From assembly GCF_026013365.1 (NCBI RefSeq), contig NZ_JAPDOE010000022.1, forward strand, positions 1 through 49,423: a DNA stretch of 49,423 bases. Reading direction: 5' to 3'. Position 1 is the first letter of the stretch. Each line of letters begins with the position of its first letter. This stretch comes from Paenibacillus sp. LS1 (GTDB lineage Bacteria > Bacillota > Bacilli > Paenibacillales > Paenibacillaceae). A program made the translations under genes and the position numbers. This document shows positions 7,355 through 16,217 of this stretch, piece after piece. Below the pieces are notes generated by a model that was not told the origin of the DNA, made no database searches, and saw only the letters and a list, made by a program, of their open reading frames with translations.

Positions 7355-8449
7355 ATGACTAAACGTATGGGGGCGCTTCTTCTTACGTTGCTGTTGACCG
7401 TATCTATGGCCTTGACAGCATGTAGCAGCAAGCAGGAACCAAAAGAGGCATTGAAGACGGCTGCGGCCAATGCTTCCAAACTGACTTCGTATGAAATGAG
7501 TTCTAACTTCACTATTAATGAATTGAGCTATAAACCTGGAGATGCTTCACAAACTGATCCAACCATGGCTCAATTTATGAGCATGCTGAAGGACGCTCAG
7601 TTGAATGTAACAGGTGTATACCAAAGTGAGCCAATGCAGACAGAGATGACTCTTGGCATTGAGCTTAAAGGCGACATGGGTATGACCTTTAATATTCCAA
7701 TGGTGATGACCGCTGAGAAGCTCTATGTGAAAGTGCCGAATATTCCGTTCTTCCCGATTCCGGAGAACATTGTTGGCAAATTCTTGGAACTTGACCTGAA
7801 AGAACTGGCTGAGCAAGAGGGGACTGAATGGAACCCTGATGCTATGGACGCAGCCAAAACGCAAAAGCTGAGCAACGAAGTCATGGACGCAGTGCTGAGC
7901 GAATACGATCAAGCTAAATTCTTCAAAAACCTGGACACCAAAGATGCACAACTTCCTGAAGGTGTAGATGCGAAGCAGGTTGTACAATTCTCGGTGAATA
8001 ATGACAATGTTAAAGAAGCGGTTACTGTACTGGTAACGAAAGCTATGCCTAAAGTATTGGATATTCTGTCCAAAGAGGAATATCGTGAAATGCTGCAAAT
8101 GGATCAGGCTGATATCGACAAAGCTAAAGAAGATTTGAAAATCACTGAGGCAGATCAGGCTGAAATGGCTAAAGACTTGGATAAATTGAAAGATGTTCTG
8201 ACAATTAACCAATTCAACATCGATTTCGCATTGGATAAAAACGACTTCCCGGTATATCAAAAGATGGTCGCTGATGTGCTGATCAAGCCGGAAGATACGA
8301 AAGACGAAGTGAAACTGGCATTTACCGGTTCCAATACGTACACCAAGATTAACGAAAAAGCAGCATTCAAAATCAACATCCCTACTGGTGATGACGTAAT
8401 TACCATGCAAGAGTTCGAAGAACTGATGAACGCTTCGTACGGATACTAA
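7355..8449 (+). CDS. uncharacterised membrane-anchored lipoprotein
   Basis: A 364-residue protein with a classical lipoprotein signal: MTKR, a hydrophobic run, then lipobox LTAC with Cys23 as the lipidated residue. The rest is hydrophilic, rich in K, D and E, with long predicted helices (for example residues about 250-280) and repeated beta-strand phrases (QMTLGIELKG-like). This resembles lipid-carrier-like extracytoplasmic lipoproteins in overall style, but no family can be named with confidence. The ATG at 7355 follows GAGGAGAGAA (7341-7350). It is monocistronic, with a perfect inverted repeat TGATAT-GGT-ATATCA at 7292-7306 upstream that may be part of its control region. Confidence 0.85.
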   Translation: MTKRMGALLLTLLLTVSMALTACSSKQEPKEALKTAAANASKLTSYEMSSNFTINELSYKPGDASQTDPTMAQFMSMLKDAQLNVTGVYQSEPMQTEMTLGIELKGDMGMTFNIPMVMTAEKLYVKVPNIPFFPIPENIVGKFLELDLKELAEQEGTEWNPDAMDAAKTQKLSNEVMDAVLSEYDQAKFFKNLDTKDAQLPEGVDAKQVVQFSVNNDNVKEAVTVLVTKAMPKVLDILSKEEYREMLQMDQADIDKAKEDLKITEADQAEMAKDLDKLKDVLTINQFNIDFALDKNDFPVYQKMVADVLIKPEDTKDEVKLAFTGSNTYTKINEKAAFKINIPTGDDVITMQEFEELMNASYGY

Positions 8450-8471
8450 TCTCGTCGAGTCCAAACAAATC

Positions 8472-8532
8472 AAACCGTTTGTTATTCAAGTGAAGGATAA
8501 TCTCCTTCCGCGTGGGTACAGGCGGTTTTTTT
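8472..8532 (+). terminator. lipoprotein gene terminator
   Basis: AAACCG (8472-8477) pairs with CGGTTT at 8523-8528, enclosing an inner GAAGG/CCTTC hairpin, and is followed by T residues. Confidence 0.7.
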
Positions 8533-8645
8533 GTTGAACAGAGTAGTAGGGATGTCTACATAACTAGGGTAGTGCGGTTCTTTACATTGAATCTGTATAA
8601 TGTTGAATTGGAGATGCAGACAGTTGTGTGATGAGATGTTTCTTC

Positions 8646-9218
8646 TTAATTGGTTGCAAGTTCGTCCAAGTCTTCAGCAAGTACAGCGTAGATCTGATGA
8701 TCTTGATATTTGCCGTTGATCTTGAGATATTTGCGAGCAGTACCTTCAACCTGAAATCCGTTCTTCTCAAGTACTCGCTGTGAACCTTTGTTGGTGGGTA
8801 ATACTGCAGCCTGAATCCGATTTAACTTCAGCGCACGGAAGCCATAAGCTACGGCCAGTTTAACCGCTGCTGTCATTCGTCCGCCGCCCTGATAATCCGG
8901 ATGGATAAAGTAACCCATATCAGCATAATTGGCAACGCCCAATACAACATTGTTGATACTTACTTGTCCAATCAGCAGGCTGTCTTTAATGGTATAGATT
9001 CCAAATTGATATCCTGTACCTTCTTCTGCTGCTTTGACCCGATCCTCAATCCGCCGAGTCTGAGCATTCAGTGTATAAAAATCATTCTCTCGCACGGGTT
9101 CCACAGCTTGATAGGGGACACGTGTGACCTGAATCAGGTCCAGATAGGATTGTGTATCCTGGGATGTGAGCAACCGAAGGCTTATGCCATTGGCTGTATC
9201 ATAAAGTGTTAGTGCCAT
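8646..9218 (-). CDS. GNAT acetyltransferase of the RimJ/RimL type
   Basis: A 190-residue N-acetyltransferase using acetyl-CoA. The family hallmarks are the acetyl-CoA loop with YQGGGRMTAAVK and the following LNRIQAAVLPTNKGSQRVLEKNGF block, which is characteristic of RimJ/RimL/SpeG-like enzymes. The substrate could be a ribosomal protein N-terminus or a small molecule and cannot be deduced. The ATG at 9218 has AAAGGAAGTG just upstream. It lies downstream of tadA on the same strand, separated by about 240 bases with an inverted repeat. Confidence 0.9.
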   Translation of the reverse strand: MALTLYDTANGISLRLLTSQDTQSYLDLIQVTRVPYQAVEPVRENDFYTLNAQTRRIEDRVKAAEEGTGYQFGIYTIKDSLLIGQVSINNVVLGVANYADMGYFIHPDYQGGGRMTAAVKLAVAYGFRALKLNRIQAAVLPTNKGSQRVLEKNGFQVEGTARKYLKINGKYQDHQIYAVLAEDLDELATN

Positions 9219-9322
9219 TGCAGCACACTTCCTTTCAATTGGAATGTTCGTAGTGCTATATGAATTGAACTAAAGAATATTACACTTGCCACTCCGATGA
9301 CAGAACAACCTTCCGATCGCTG

Positions 9323-9374
9323 TTATCCCCCGATTTTTCGATTCTATATTATAGAGGTCGAAATCTGGGGATAA
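9323..9374. repeat. long imperfect inverted repeat between tadA and the acetyltransferase gene
   Basis: TTATCCCC, a mismatch, GATTT and CGA on the left mirror TCGAAATC, a mismatch and GGGGATAA on the right, giving about 16 pairs around an A/T-rich centre that includes TATAAT on the minus strand. No T run follows on either side, so a simple terminator is unlikely. It could be an interspersed repeat or an operator over a minus-strand promoter. Confidence 0.5.
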
Positions 9375-9457
9375 AGGCGAACGCGTTGCTTCTTCAGGTC
9401 ATTTCTGTCCTCTACGTTCTCGTGTAAATGTTTAGTTTCGATTTATATAGTTTATTT

Positions 9458-9958
9458 TTATTTTTTACGCAGACGTCTGAAAAATTGAGTTAGCATCGTG
9501 GAGCATTCAGGCTGAAGAATATCTGCAATAACCTCGGTACGATGGTTAAAACGAGGCTCTTGCAGCAGGTTCATCAGTGTACCTGCACAGCCTGCCTTGG
9601 GATCAGCCGTACCATAGATAACGCGTGGCACTCTGGATTGTACAATTGCACCTGCACACATCGGACAAGGTTCCAGTGTGACGTACAGAGAACAATCCAA
9701 CAAACGCCAAGCTCCAATGGTCTCGCTGGCCTGACGGATAGCCACCATCTCTGCATGGGCGGTGGAATCCAGCGTAGTTTCACGCAGGTTGTACCCTCGA
9801 CCAATGATTTGGTTGTTTTGTACGATTACAGCTCCAATCGGAACTTCCCCAAGCGCCTCAGCTTTGTAGGCCTCAGCAATAGCCTCCCGCATCCAGTGCT
9901 CATGCTGAGCTTCCTCAGATAATTGCGCAAGATCGGTCTGGAGAGAATGGTCAGTCAT
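9458..9958 (-). CDS. tadA: tRNA-specific adenosine deaminase
   Basis: Zinc deaminase that converts adenosine 34 of tRNA-Arg(ACG) to inosine. The catalytic HAE motif (His68, Glu70) and PCPMC (Cys98, Cys101) ligate zinc and activate water. The 166 residues match the family. The ATG at 9958 has GGAAGGAG about 10 bases upstream. In B. subtilis tadA sits directly before the SRP RNA and dnaX; here it is inverted and far from them. Confidence 0.95.
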   Translation of the reverse strand: MTDHSLQTDLAQLSEEAQHEHWMREAIAEAYKAEALGEVPIGAVIVQNNQIIGRGYNLRETTLDSTAHAEMVAIRQASETIGAWRLLDCSLYVTLEPCPMCAGAIVQSRVPRVIYGTADPKAGCAGTLMNLLQEPRFNHRTEVIADILQPECSTMLTQFFRRLRKK

Positions 9959-10020
9959 TACAATATAACTCCTTCCAAAATCGTTTATTCAGCGAACAAG
10001 TATTCGGGTTGTTAACATGT

Positions 10021-10102
10021 TGTGTATAGAATTGTGGATAACAGCACAGTTGCTCACATAGTTATAAACAAACTATCCACAAGCCTGTGGATTTGTGGAT
10101 AA
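10021..10102. promoter_or_regulatory. DnaA-box cluster
   Basis: Two perfect DnaA boxes, read as TGTGGATAA (complement TTATCCACA), lie at 10033-10041 and 10094-10102 in the same orientation. Near-matches lie at 10021-10029 (complement CTATACACA), 10073-10081 (CTATCCACA) and 10086-10094 (complement AAATCCACA). All are in the region shared by the divergent tadA and sensor-kinase genes. The rest of 9959-10290 is AT-rich with no other gene visible. The cluster could titrate DnaA, bind DnaA as a regulator, or both. Confidence 0.75.
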
Positions 10103-10290
10103 ATATAGTGATTAATTTCATTGTAGAGTTCAAAAAGGCAAGAAACAACGAATTTCGAGCTTTTCAGCCAAGCGGTAACTTTTGGACAAGGGTCAATTAT
10201 CCTTTTCAAAAAGACATACAAGCGTTATGATGGATATAGGTTTTGCCATATATCGCCAGAGGGTACAAGCCGAGAGGTGAACAAAAAAAC

Positions 10291-12630
10291 TTGTCTATTA
10301 AAACGAAATTATCCATGATTATGTCGTGCTCAGTGCTCGTTATTTTAGTGTTGAATATCGCACTGAGTTATTATACTACAGAAGAGAATCTGAGGCAGGA
10401 CAGTGAAACCAAGATGGTGCTCACTGCGAAACAGATTGCAATTGCTGTCGAACAGAATCAATACAGTTCGGATTATGTAAAAAGACAGATTGGAAACAAT
10501 CTGTGGCTTGCTGCTGTCATGGCGGCGGAAGAATTGGACCCGGATATTAATAATATCACAAATGAAGAACTTGTACGCTTGAGCCAAAAGGTCGGCGTTT
10601 CGCATATTTCGTTAATGGAGCAGACGGATGATGATATTGTGGTTAGCCGTTCCTCAGATCCGAGAGAGCTGGGGCTGTCCACCAAATCCATGACCTATTG
10701 GTACCAGGCATTTAAGCAGTTGTTTGAAAAACAACAGGTGACGATTCCCCAAGGGCAGAAATTGGAACATTTCTGGTCAGATGGATTCGAGTACTCGACA
10801 TCCAGCCCCTCGGATATTGATATCTGGGGTTACTACCATGATGGAAAGAGAAACTACATAATCAATCCCTTCTATAATAATACGGAAGTTGATGACTATG
10901 TGAAAATCTCTAGTCCGGATGAGATCTTGAATAAAATTCGTGAGGTCAATCCCTCCATTCTGGAGATTACAGGCATCAATCCGTTAACTTTCGGCAGCCC
11001 GAACATGGGTGATGACGGAAGAGATTCGAACTTTAGCAAGTTGAATAACAGACCAATTCGTTTCGGCACATACCAATATGGTTCTACGGAAGAGGACCAT
11101 CGTGCGGTGGTGCGCGCCATTCGAACAGGGCAGAATGTATCTTTTGTCAGTGAAACACACGAACAGAAGGTATTGAAGAGTTTTATTCCCATTTTCACAC
11201 CCAATCAGTCTTCCTATGTCATCAGTATTGTCATGGACTATAAGCAAATATCCTCCATGGTATCTGAGCAGCTGGTGAGCCATGCCTCCATATCTTTGGT
11301 TCTGCTGGAGATCGTGATCTTTGGCAGCTATTTGCTCGCAGGCTATATTACGCGCCCGATCCAATCCATACTGGGCAAAGTGAATGATGTAGCCGATGGA
11401 CACTTTGACTTCCGTCTGAAAGTACGGAGGAAGGATGAACTTGGCCAACTGGCCAATCGCATTAATGCTATGATTCGCAATCTGGGGCATTATACGAGCC
11501 GTCTAAAACAGATGTATGAAGAGAATCGGGCGGTGAAAGAGCATCTGGAGTCCATTATCAATCAGACAGCGGATGCCATTCACATTACGGATCTTGAAGG
11601 GAAAGTGCTGCGGGTTAACCGGGCATTTGAGCAATTATATGGTTTCCGAAGTCGTGAGGTGGAAGGTCGTAATCTGAAGATCATCCCGCCAGAGGCAGAA
11701 GAAGAAATGAAACGCCAGCATGCCCAACTCGTTGAGGGTATGTCTATTACGTCTAACGAAACCACCTGGATGAAGAAAGACGGGACCCGGGTAGAGGTCA
11801 GTGTCAGTACGGCTCCGGTACGAGACGAAGCTGGCGAGATTACCGCGCTGATTAGTGTCTCCAGGGACATTACAAGTCGTAATCGGATGGAAGAGCTGCT
11901 CAGACGCTCTGAGAAGCTTACAACCGTGGGACAGCTTGCAGCAGGTGTGGCGCATGAGATTCGTAATCCGTTGACCACGCTGCGCGGGTTCTTGCAGTTA
12001 CAGCAAGAGAGCAACAAGCTGAATCATCGTCATCTGGATCTGATGTTATCGGAGTTGGATCGCATCAACCTTATTGTCGGTGAATTTCTGATTCTAGCCA
12101 AGCCGCAGGCGGTTCATTTTCAGAATCGGGATATTCGTTTTATTCTCGGCGATGTCATCTCGTTACTGGATAGTCAGGCGCATCTGCATGGTGTAGAATT
12201 TGTACTGCGTGCCTCATCCGATTCGGCTATGGTACACTGTGAAGAGAATCAGTTGAAGCAGGTATTTATCAATTTGCTGAAAAACGGTATGGAGGCCATG
12301 CCAAATGGAGGTAGCATCCATATCAAGCTCAAGCATGACGAACAGCTGAACCGTGTCAGAATTGAGATCAGAGATGAAGGGATCGGTATCCCGGAAGAGA
12401 TGATGCCCAAGCTCGGGGAACCTTTCTTTACGAACAAAGAGTCTGGAACAGGGCTTGGACTGATGGTCAGTCAGCGCATTATTCAATCACATAAGGGCAT
12501 GATGGATATTAAAAGCGTCATGAACAAGGGAACAACGGTTATTATTGAACTGCCTGCATCCGAGCAACAACCGGAAATTATTGAGGCAGATCAGGTAACG
12601 GATGACACACTTACAGACGAAGAGAAATAG
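10291..12630 (+). CDS. membrane sensor histidine kinase, sporulation-kinase type
   Basis: A 779-residue two-component kinase. From the TTG start: transmembrane helix at about 8-27, an extracytoplasmic sensor domain at 28-333 (Cache-like by size), a second transmembrane helix at 334-353, HAMP at 354-404, PAS at 417-529, then HisKA with the phosphorylated His555 in AAGVAHEIRNPLTTLRGFLQ, and an ATPase domain with NLLKNGMEAM, DEGIGIPEE and GTGLGL. The H-box and its GFLQLQ extension resemble B. subtilis KinA-KinE, which feed the Spo0F phosphorelay. No response regulator is adjacent, as expected for an orphan phosphorelay kinase. TTG at 10291 is favoured by GAGAGGTGA (10272-10280); an upstream TTG at 10243 lacks a site. 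Confidence 0.9.
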   Translation: MSIKTKLSMIMSCSVLVILVLNIALSYYTTEENLRQDSETKMVLTAKQIAIAVEQNQYSSDYVKRQIGNNLWLAAVMAAEELDPDINNITNEELVRLSQKVGVSHISLMEQTDDDIVVSRSSDPRELGLSTKSMTYWYQAFKQLFEKQQVTIPQGQKLEHFWSDGFEYSTSSPSDIDIWGYYHDGKRNYIINPFYNNTEVDDYVKISSPDEILNKIREVNPSILEITGINPLTFGSPNMGDDGRDSNFSKLNNRPIRFGTYQYGSTEEDHRAVVRAIRTGQNVSFVSETHEQKVLKSFIPIFTPNQSSYVISIVMDYKQISSMVSEQLVSHASISLVLLEIVIFGSYLLAGYITRPIQSILGKVNDVADGHFDFRLKVRRKDELGQLANRINAMIRNLGHYTSRLKQMYEENRAVKEHLESIINQTADAIHITDLEGKVLRVNRAFEQLYGFRSREVEGRNLKIIPPEAEEEMKRQHAQLVEGMSITSNETTWMKKDGTRVEVSVSTAPVRDEAGEITALISVSRDITSRNRMEELLRRSEKLTTVGQLAAGVAHEIRNPLTTLRGFLQLQQESNKLNHRHLDLMLSELDRINLIVGEFLILAKPQAVHFQNRDIRFILGDVISLLDSQAHLHGVEFVLRASSDSAMVHCEENQLKQVFINLLKNGMEAMPNGGSIHIKLKHDEQLNRVRIEIRDEGIGIPEEMMPKLGEPFFTNKESGTGLGLMVSQRIIQSHKGMMDIKSVMNKGTTVIIELPASEQQPEIIEADQVTDDTLTDEEK

Positions 12631-12648
12631 ATGAGGTGAGATTACCTT

Positions 12649-13350
12649 TTGCGTATTAATAAATTTATTAGTGAAACAGGTTACTGCTCCCGGCGTGAAG
12701 CCGATAAGTTGGTGGATAGCGGTCAGGTCACGATTAATGGAGTTAAGGCTGAACTGGGCAGTCAGGCAGAAGAAGGCGACGATGTACGAATCAATGGCAA
12801 GCCGATCAAGGAAAAGAGAAAACACGTATATATTGCGCTGAATAAACCGATCGGGATCACCAGCACAACCGAGCAGCATATTCAGGGCAATATCGTTGAT
12901 TTTGTCGGGCACGATGAACGTATCTTCCCTATTGGGCGTCTGGATAAGGACTCGGAAGGTTTGATCCTGATGACCAATGATGGAGATATCGTTAACCGGA
13001 TTCTTAGAGCAGAAGGGCGCCATGAGAAAGAGTATATCGTCACTGTTGATCGAGCTGTAACGCCGAGTTTCCTTAGAGGCATGAGCACGGGGGTGAAGAT
13101 CCTGGGTGAAATGACACTGCCATGTACAGTGACCCGGATGACGGATCGTGTATTCCGTATTATCCTGACCGAAGGAAAGAACCGCCAGATTCGGCGTATG
13201 TGTAGTGCTTTTGGCTATGAGGTTCGTAAGCTAAAGCGGATTCGGATCATGAACATCCATCTTGGAGAAATGGCCACAGGTGCATGGAGAGAGCTTACAG
13301 CCGCCGAAAAAGCGGAGCTGGGCGGTCTGCTGGATTATTCACTGGAATAG
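12649..13350 (+). CDS. rluF: 23S rRNA pseudouridine synthase, RluF-like
   Basis: An S4 RNA-binding domain (residues about 1-55, with RINKFISETGYCSRREADK) precedes an RsuA-family catalytic domain with the active aspartate Asp99 in GRLDKDSEG. NRQIRRMC and RIRIMNIHLG complete the family pattern. The sequence is closest in memory to E. coli RluF, which makes pseudouridine 2604 of 23S rRNA. The exact target in this organism is inferred. The TTG start at 12649 follows GAGGTGAG (12633-12640). It is only 18 bases from the kinase gene and probably co-transcribed with it. Confidence 0.88.
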   Translation: MRINKFISETGYCSRREADKLVDSGQVTINGVKAELGSQAEEGDDVRINGKPIKEKRKHVYIALNKPIGITSTTEQHIQGNIVDFVGHDERIFPIGRLDKDSEGLILMTNDGDIVNRILRAEGRHEKEYIVTVDRAVTPSFLRGMSTGVKILGEMTLPCTVTRMTDRVFRIILTEGKNRQIRRMCSAFGYEVRKLKRIRIMNIHLGEMATGAWRELTAAEKAELGGLLDYSLE

Positions 13351-13428
13351 TCGATTCGACTTTGACTAATTCATCCGAAATAATGTGAAATATAGAGATA
13401 AACCAAGTATCAGCCATATATAAACCCA

Positions 13429-13464
13429 AAAGACCGTTCTCCTTGTACCTGGAGAACGGTCTTT
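13429..13464. terminator. bidirectional terminator between rluF and motB
   Basis: AAAGACCGTTCTCC (13429-13442) is perfectly complementary to GGAGAACGGTCTTT (13451-13464), with an 8-base loop. It can serve both converging genes. Confidence 0.85.
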
Positions 13465-13487
13465 GGTTAATGAATCGCTGCAGGCCT

Positions 13488-14306
13488 CTAGTTTCCTTCG
13501 CCAACGGCTTTTACATTCGTATTGTTACTTTGATACTTCCGAATGATCGAAACCTCTACGCGGCGATTCTGTGCCCGTCCGGTATTGGTGTCATTGCTGG
13601 CAATCGGGTGATACTCTCCATAACCACTTGGTGTGAATTTGGAAGGGTCCAATTGCGAGTTTAGCAACAGGATTTTCAGGAAGTTGAGCGCACGGTCTGC
13701 ACTTAGATCCCAGTTATCCTTATATTGGTTGTTCGAAATGGGAATATTATCGGTATGACCGGATACAACCACTTCATACTCAGGGAACTCTTGTAGCATG
13801 CTTGAAATTGCTTTGGCCAGGGATCGTGATTCAGGCTTCACATCTGCTCGGCCTGAGGAGAACAGGGCGTTATCACTGATGGTGATCTTCAATTCAGACT
13901 GATTCAGCTTGGTGTTCAGCTGGTCCGAAAGTCCGTTCTTCGAGATATACTGGTCAAGTCGTTTCTTGAGTTTTTCCAGATCTTCTTGTTCTTTTTGAGC
14001 CATCTGCGCATCCGTAATTTGAGCTGGTGTTTTTTTGGTGATTTCTGTAGGTTCCTGTTTGTTCTTACCCAGATCGGCACCTGGCGTATCCGGATTCATG
14101 GACGTATGATCCAGAATACCGGAGCCTCCATTCAATGCACTGCTTAGTGCGGAAGCCATCTGCTCGAACTTGGCTGCATCGAGTGAACTCATAGAGAACA
14201 ACGTGATAAACAGGGCAAGCAACAAGGTCATCAAGTCAGAATAGGGAAGCAACCAGCTCTCGTCTATATGTTCTTCATGTGGTTCGTGCTTTTTAGCCTT
14301 TTTCAC
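13488..14306 (-). CDS. motB: flagellar motor stator protein MotB
   Basis: Stator subunit that couples ion flow to flagellar rotation and is fixed to peptidoglycan. The N-terminal helix contains ESWLLPYSDLMTLLLALFI, with the essential ion-carrying Asp24. A linker (about 50-130) rich in K, E and Q follows, then an OmpA-type peptidoglycan-binding domain at about 145-262 with the SGHTDNIP and NRRVE motifs. The 272 residues fit. The ATG at 14306 overlaps the end of motA by 14 bases, indicating translational coupling. Confidence 0.95.
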   Translation of the reverse strand: MKKAKKHEPHEEHIDESWLLPYSDLMTLLLALFITLFSMSSLDAAKFEQMASALSSALNGGSGILDHTSMNPDTPGADLGKNKQEPTEITKKTPAQITDAQMAQKEQEDLEKLKKRLDQYISKNGLSDQLNTKLNQSELKITISDNALFSSGRADVKPESRSLAKAISSMLQEFPEYEVVVSGHTDNIPISNNQYKDNWDLSADRALNFLKILLLNSQLDPSKFTPSGYGEYHPIASNDTNTGRAQNRRVEVSIIRKYQSNNTNVKAVGEGN

Positions 14307-15093
14307 CTGATGATCCCTCCTTCTCTTCCAGTTGTTTACGTTCGGAAGGTGTCAGGAATACGGATAACTTTTGGTTGATGGCAATGGTGGATACACCGGA
14401 TTGTATGGATAACAATCCTTCAACCATCATCAGCTTGATCTCCATTTCTTGCTTGGACATCCGCTTCAGCTTGTTAGACATCGGGTGCCATAACACGTAA
14501 CCACTAAATATACCAAGGAGTGTTGCGATAAATGCTGCCGCAATTGCATGGGAAAGTTTCTCCATGTCACTGAGATCGGCAAGTGCTGCGATGAGACCTA
14601 CAACGGCCCCGAGAACCCCGAGCGTTGGTGCGTACATCCCCGCCTGAGCGAAGATCAAGGCACCGCCACGGTGGCGCTCCTCTGTAGCATGAATATCTTC
14701 CATGAGTACATCACTTACAAATTCCTGATCGTTGCCGTCGATAATCATACGCATACCGCCACGGAGGAACTGATCGTCGATCTCTTCTACTTTTGATTCC
14801 AGTGCAAGCAAACCTTCACGACGGGTAGTGGAAGCCCAATCCATAAACGTGCCGATCAGGGATACTCGATCAATAAGTACTTGATTTTTGAAAATAATCC
14901 CGAAAAGCTTAGGGATTTTCTTAACTTCAGACATCGGGAATGCGATAAAGATAGTTCCTGCAGTACCAACAAAGATAATAACGTAGGCTGCCGGATTGTT
15001 AACCAGGTTGATTAAGGGCGCACCCTTCAGGAACATACCGAGTACAAGGGAGACCAGCCCAAAAACTAGTCCAATAATCGTTGAAATGTTCAT
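14293..15093 (-). CDS. motA: flagellar motor stator protein MotA
   Basis: Four-helix membrane subunit of the stator. It contains the conserved GLLALESKVEE loop and the APTLGVLGAVVGLIAAL and GYVLWHP blocks typical of MotA, and matches B. subtilis MotA along its length. The start is placed at the ATG at 15093 (MNISTIIG), because GGATGAGGTG lies about 6 bases upstream; the open frame extends to 15132 without a better site. It forms a two-gene operon with motB. A convincing sigma-D promoter was not found upstream. Ion type (H+ or Na+) cannot be read from the sequence. Confidence 0.95.
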   Translation of the reverse strand: MNISTIIGLVFGLVSLVLGMFLKGAPLINLVNNPAAYVIIFVGTAGTIFIAFPMSEVKKIPKLFGIIFKNQVLIDRVSLIGTFMDWASTTRREGLLALESKVEEIDDQFLRGGMRMIIDGNDQEFVSDVLMEDIHATEERHRGGALIFAQAGMYAPTLGVLGAVVGLIAALADLSDMEKLSHAIAAAFIATLLGIFSGYVLWHPMSNKLKRMSKQEMEIKLMMVEGLLSIQSGVSTIAINQKLSVFLTPSERKQLEEKEGSSGEKG

Positions 15094-15327
15094 CATACAC
15101 CTCATCCATGAGATAAAATTGAATCCTTTCAAGCGGCTGTATTCGGGCTTCCGGACGAATTTTTGGCCGCAATCCGTTCAATGTTAGGCATTCCTTACGG
15201 TTGCTAAAACAGTTTAAACGGTCATATATAGTATTTATCGACCAGAAGGCCTTTTTTTTTAAGGGTTATTTTCAGGTATAATAAGATCAAATCCGCTCCT
15301 TAGGGGCCGAATAGGAGTGAAAAGCCA

Positions 15328-15621
15328 ATGGGCGTAAAGCATGGACGGGATTATGAAGGAATTTTGACAGATTTGACAACGGCAATCGGACGCATACCGG
15401 ATCGGTATGTTTTCTTTGAAATGGACTCGGAAGAGTGGGAGAGACTGGCTGCACCTGAGCAACTTGAAGTGGACGAGGCGTTGGCAGAGGATCTGTTCTA
15501 TGCGCTGGGTGAGGAGTCTATCATTCCGGTTGGAAGTGGAGTGGTCATCCATGATAAGGAACAGCATCGCATTCATATTTTGATTGGGGAAGAAGAGTTG
15601 ACGTTTGTGCCGTTAATTTAG
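15328..15621 (+). CDS. hypothetical protein
   Basis: A 97-residue acidic soluble protein (WERLAAPEQLEVDEALAED in the middle, beta-rich C-terminus ending HIHILIGEEELTFVPLI). The ATG at 15328 has TAGGAGTG (15312-15319). I recognise no family. It stands alone between motA (divergent) and the pterin dehydratase gene. Confidence 0.7.
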   Translation: MGVKHGRDYEGILTDLTTAIGRIPDRYVFFEMDSEEWERLAAPEQLEVDEALAEDLFYALGEESIIPVGSGVVIHDKEQHRIHILIGEEELTFVPLI

Positions 15622-15652
15622 TGTGTGTACATGCCATTTTCGGAGGGGATGA

Positions 15653-15846
15653 ATGGAGAATGAATTCTTCTCAAAGCCTTACGGTTATTGGTTCTATGCC
15701 ATGTAGTTGATTGGATTTTGAAGCTTGTCCGTGGTAAGATGTTAGTCGTGAAATGGGCCAACCGCATGGCGGTAAGCCTGGCCTTTGAGGTTGCTGTGAA
15801 TCGCGCCGAAGGTGTCGGTGGTTATACGGACGCACGTCGTCTGTAA
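15653..15846 (+). other. intergenic stretch with small frames, possible gene relic
   Basis: A strong ribosome binding site (GGAGGGGATG, 15642-15651) precedes a 17-codon frame at 15653-15706 (MENEFFSKPYGYWFYAM). In another frame an open stretch from 15664 to the TAA at 15844-15846 encodes about 60 residues with protein-like composition (VVDWILKLVRGKML, then WANRMAVSLAFEVAVNR), but it has no good start. This could be a decayed or frameshifted small gene. No function is proposed. Confidence 0.25.
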
Positions 15847-15876
15847 GGTACCATCCTATGGGGAGGAAGATAACGC

Positions 15877-16173
15877 ATGGTTTTTTCGCAAGAGGAAGTC
15901 GAAGCTCATCTAGGGAGGCTGGAAGGCTGGGAACTGGAAGAGGGACGGTGGATTGTACGTAAATTCGTGTTTTCCAACTACATGAAAGGGATTGCATTTG
16001 TGGATGAGGTCGCTGCGATCTCGGAAGCATTCAATCATCATCCTTTTATTACGATTGATTATACAACGGTTACGCTGCGTCTCACGTCATGGGATGCGGG
16101 TGGTATTACATCGGTAGATATCAAGGAAGCAGGACAATATAACGAAGCTTATGACAAAATGAGGTCCGAATAA
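15877..16173 (+). CDS. pterin-4a-carbinolamine dehydratase
   Basis: A 98-residue PCD/DCoH protein (EC 4.2.1.96 family) that dehydrates 4a-hydroxytetrahydropterin. The family signature is clear: FNHHPFITIDYTTVTLRL followed by SWDAGGIT. The ATG at 15877 follows GGGGAGGAAG (15859-15868). No aromatic amino acid hydroxylase or molybdopterin gene lies nearby, so its physiological role here is open. The next gene, ribokinase, begins 44 bases downstream and may be co-transcribed. Confidence 0.9.
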   Translation: MVFSQEEVEAHLGRLEGWELEEGRWIVRKFVFSNYMKGIAFVDEVAAISEAFNHHPFITIDYTTVTLRLTSWDAGGITSVDIKEAGQYNEAYDKMRSE

Positions 16174-16217
16174 CGAGATCGGTTATTATCGTGCGGCCGG
16201 AAGTGAGTGAACCATAC

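Noticed and set aside
7547..8473. 308-codon minus-strand frame opposite the lipoprotein gene
   Set aside because: Shadow frame: no start signals, and the plus-strand gene has a lipobox and ribosome binding site.
15133..15240. Sigma-D promoter for motA
   Set aside because: TAAA followed by a CCG-containing element can be found, but spacing and the -10 do not fit the GCCGATAT consensus.
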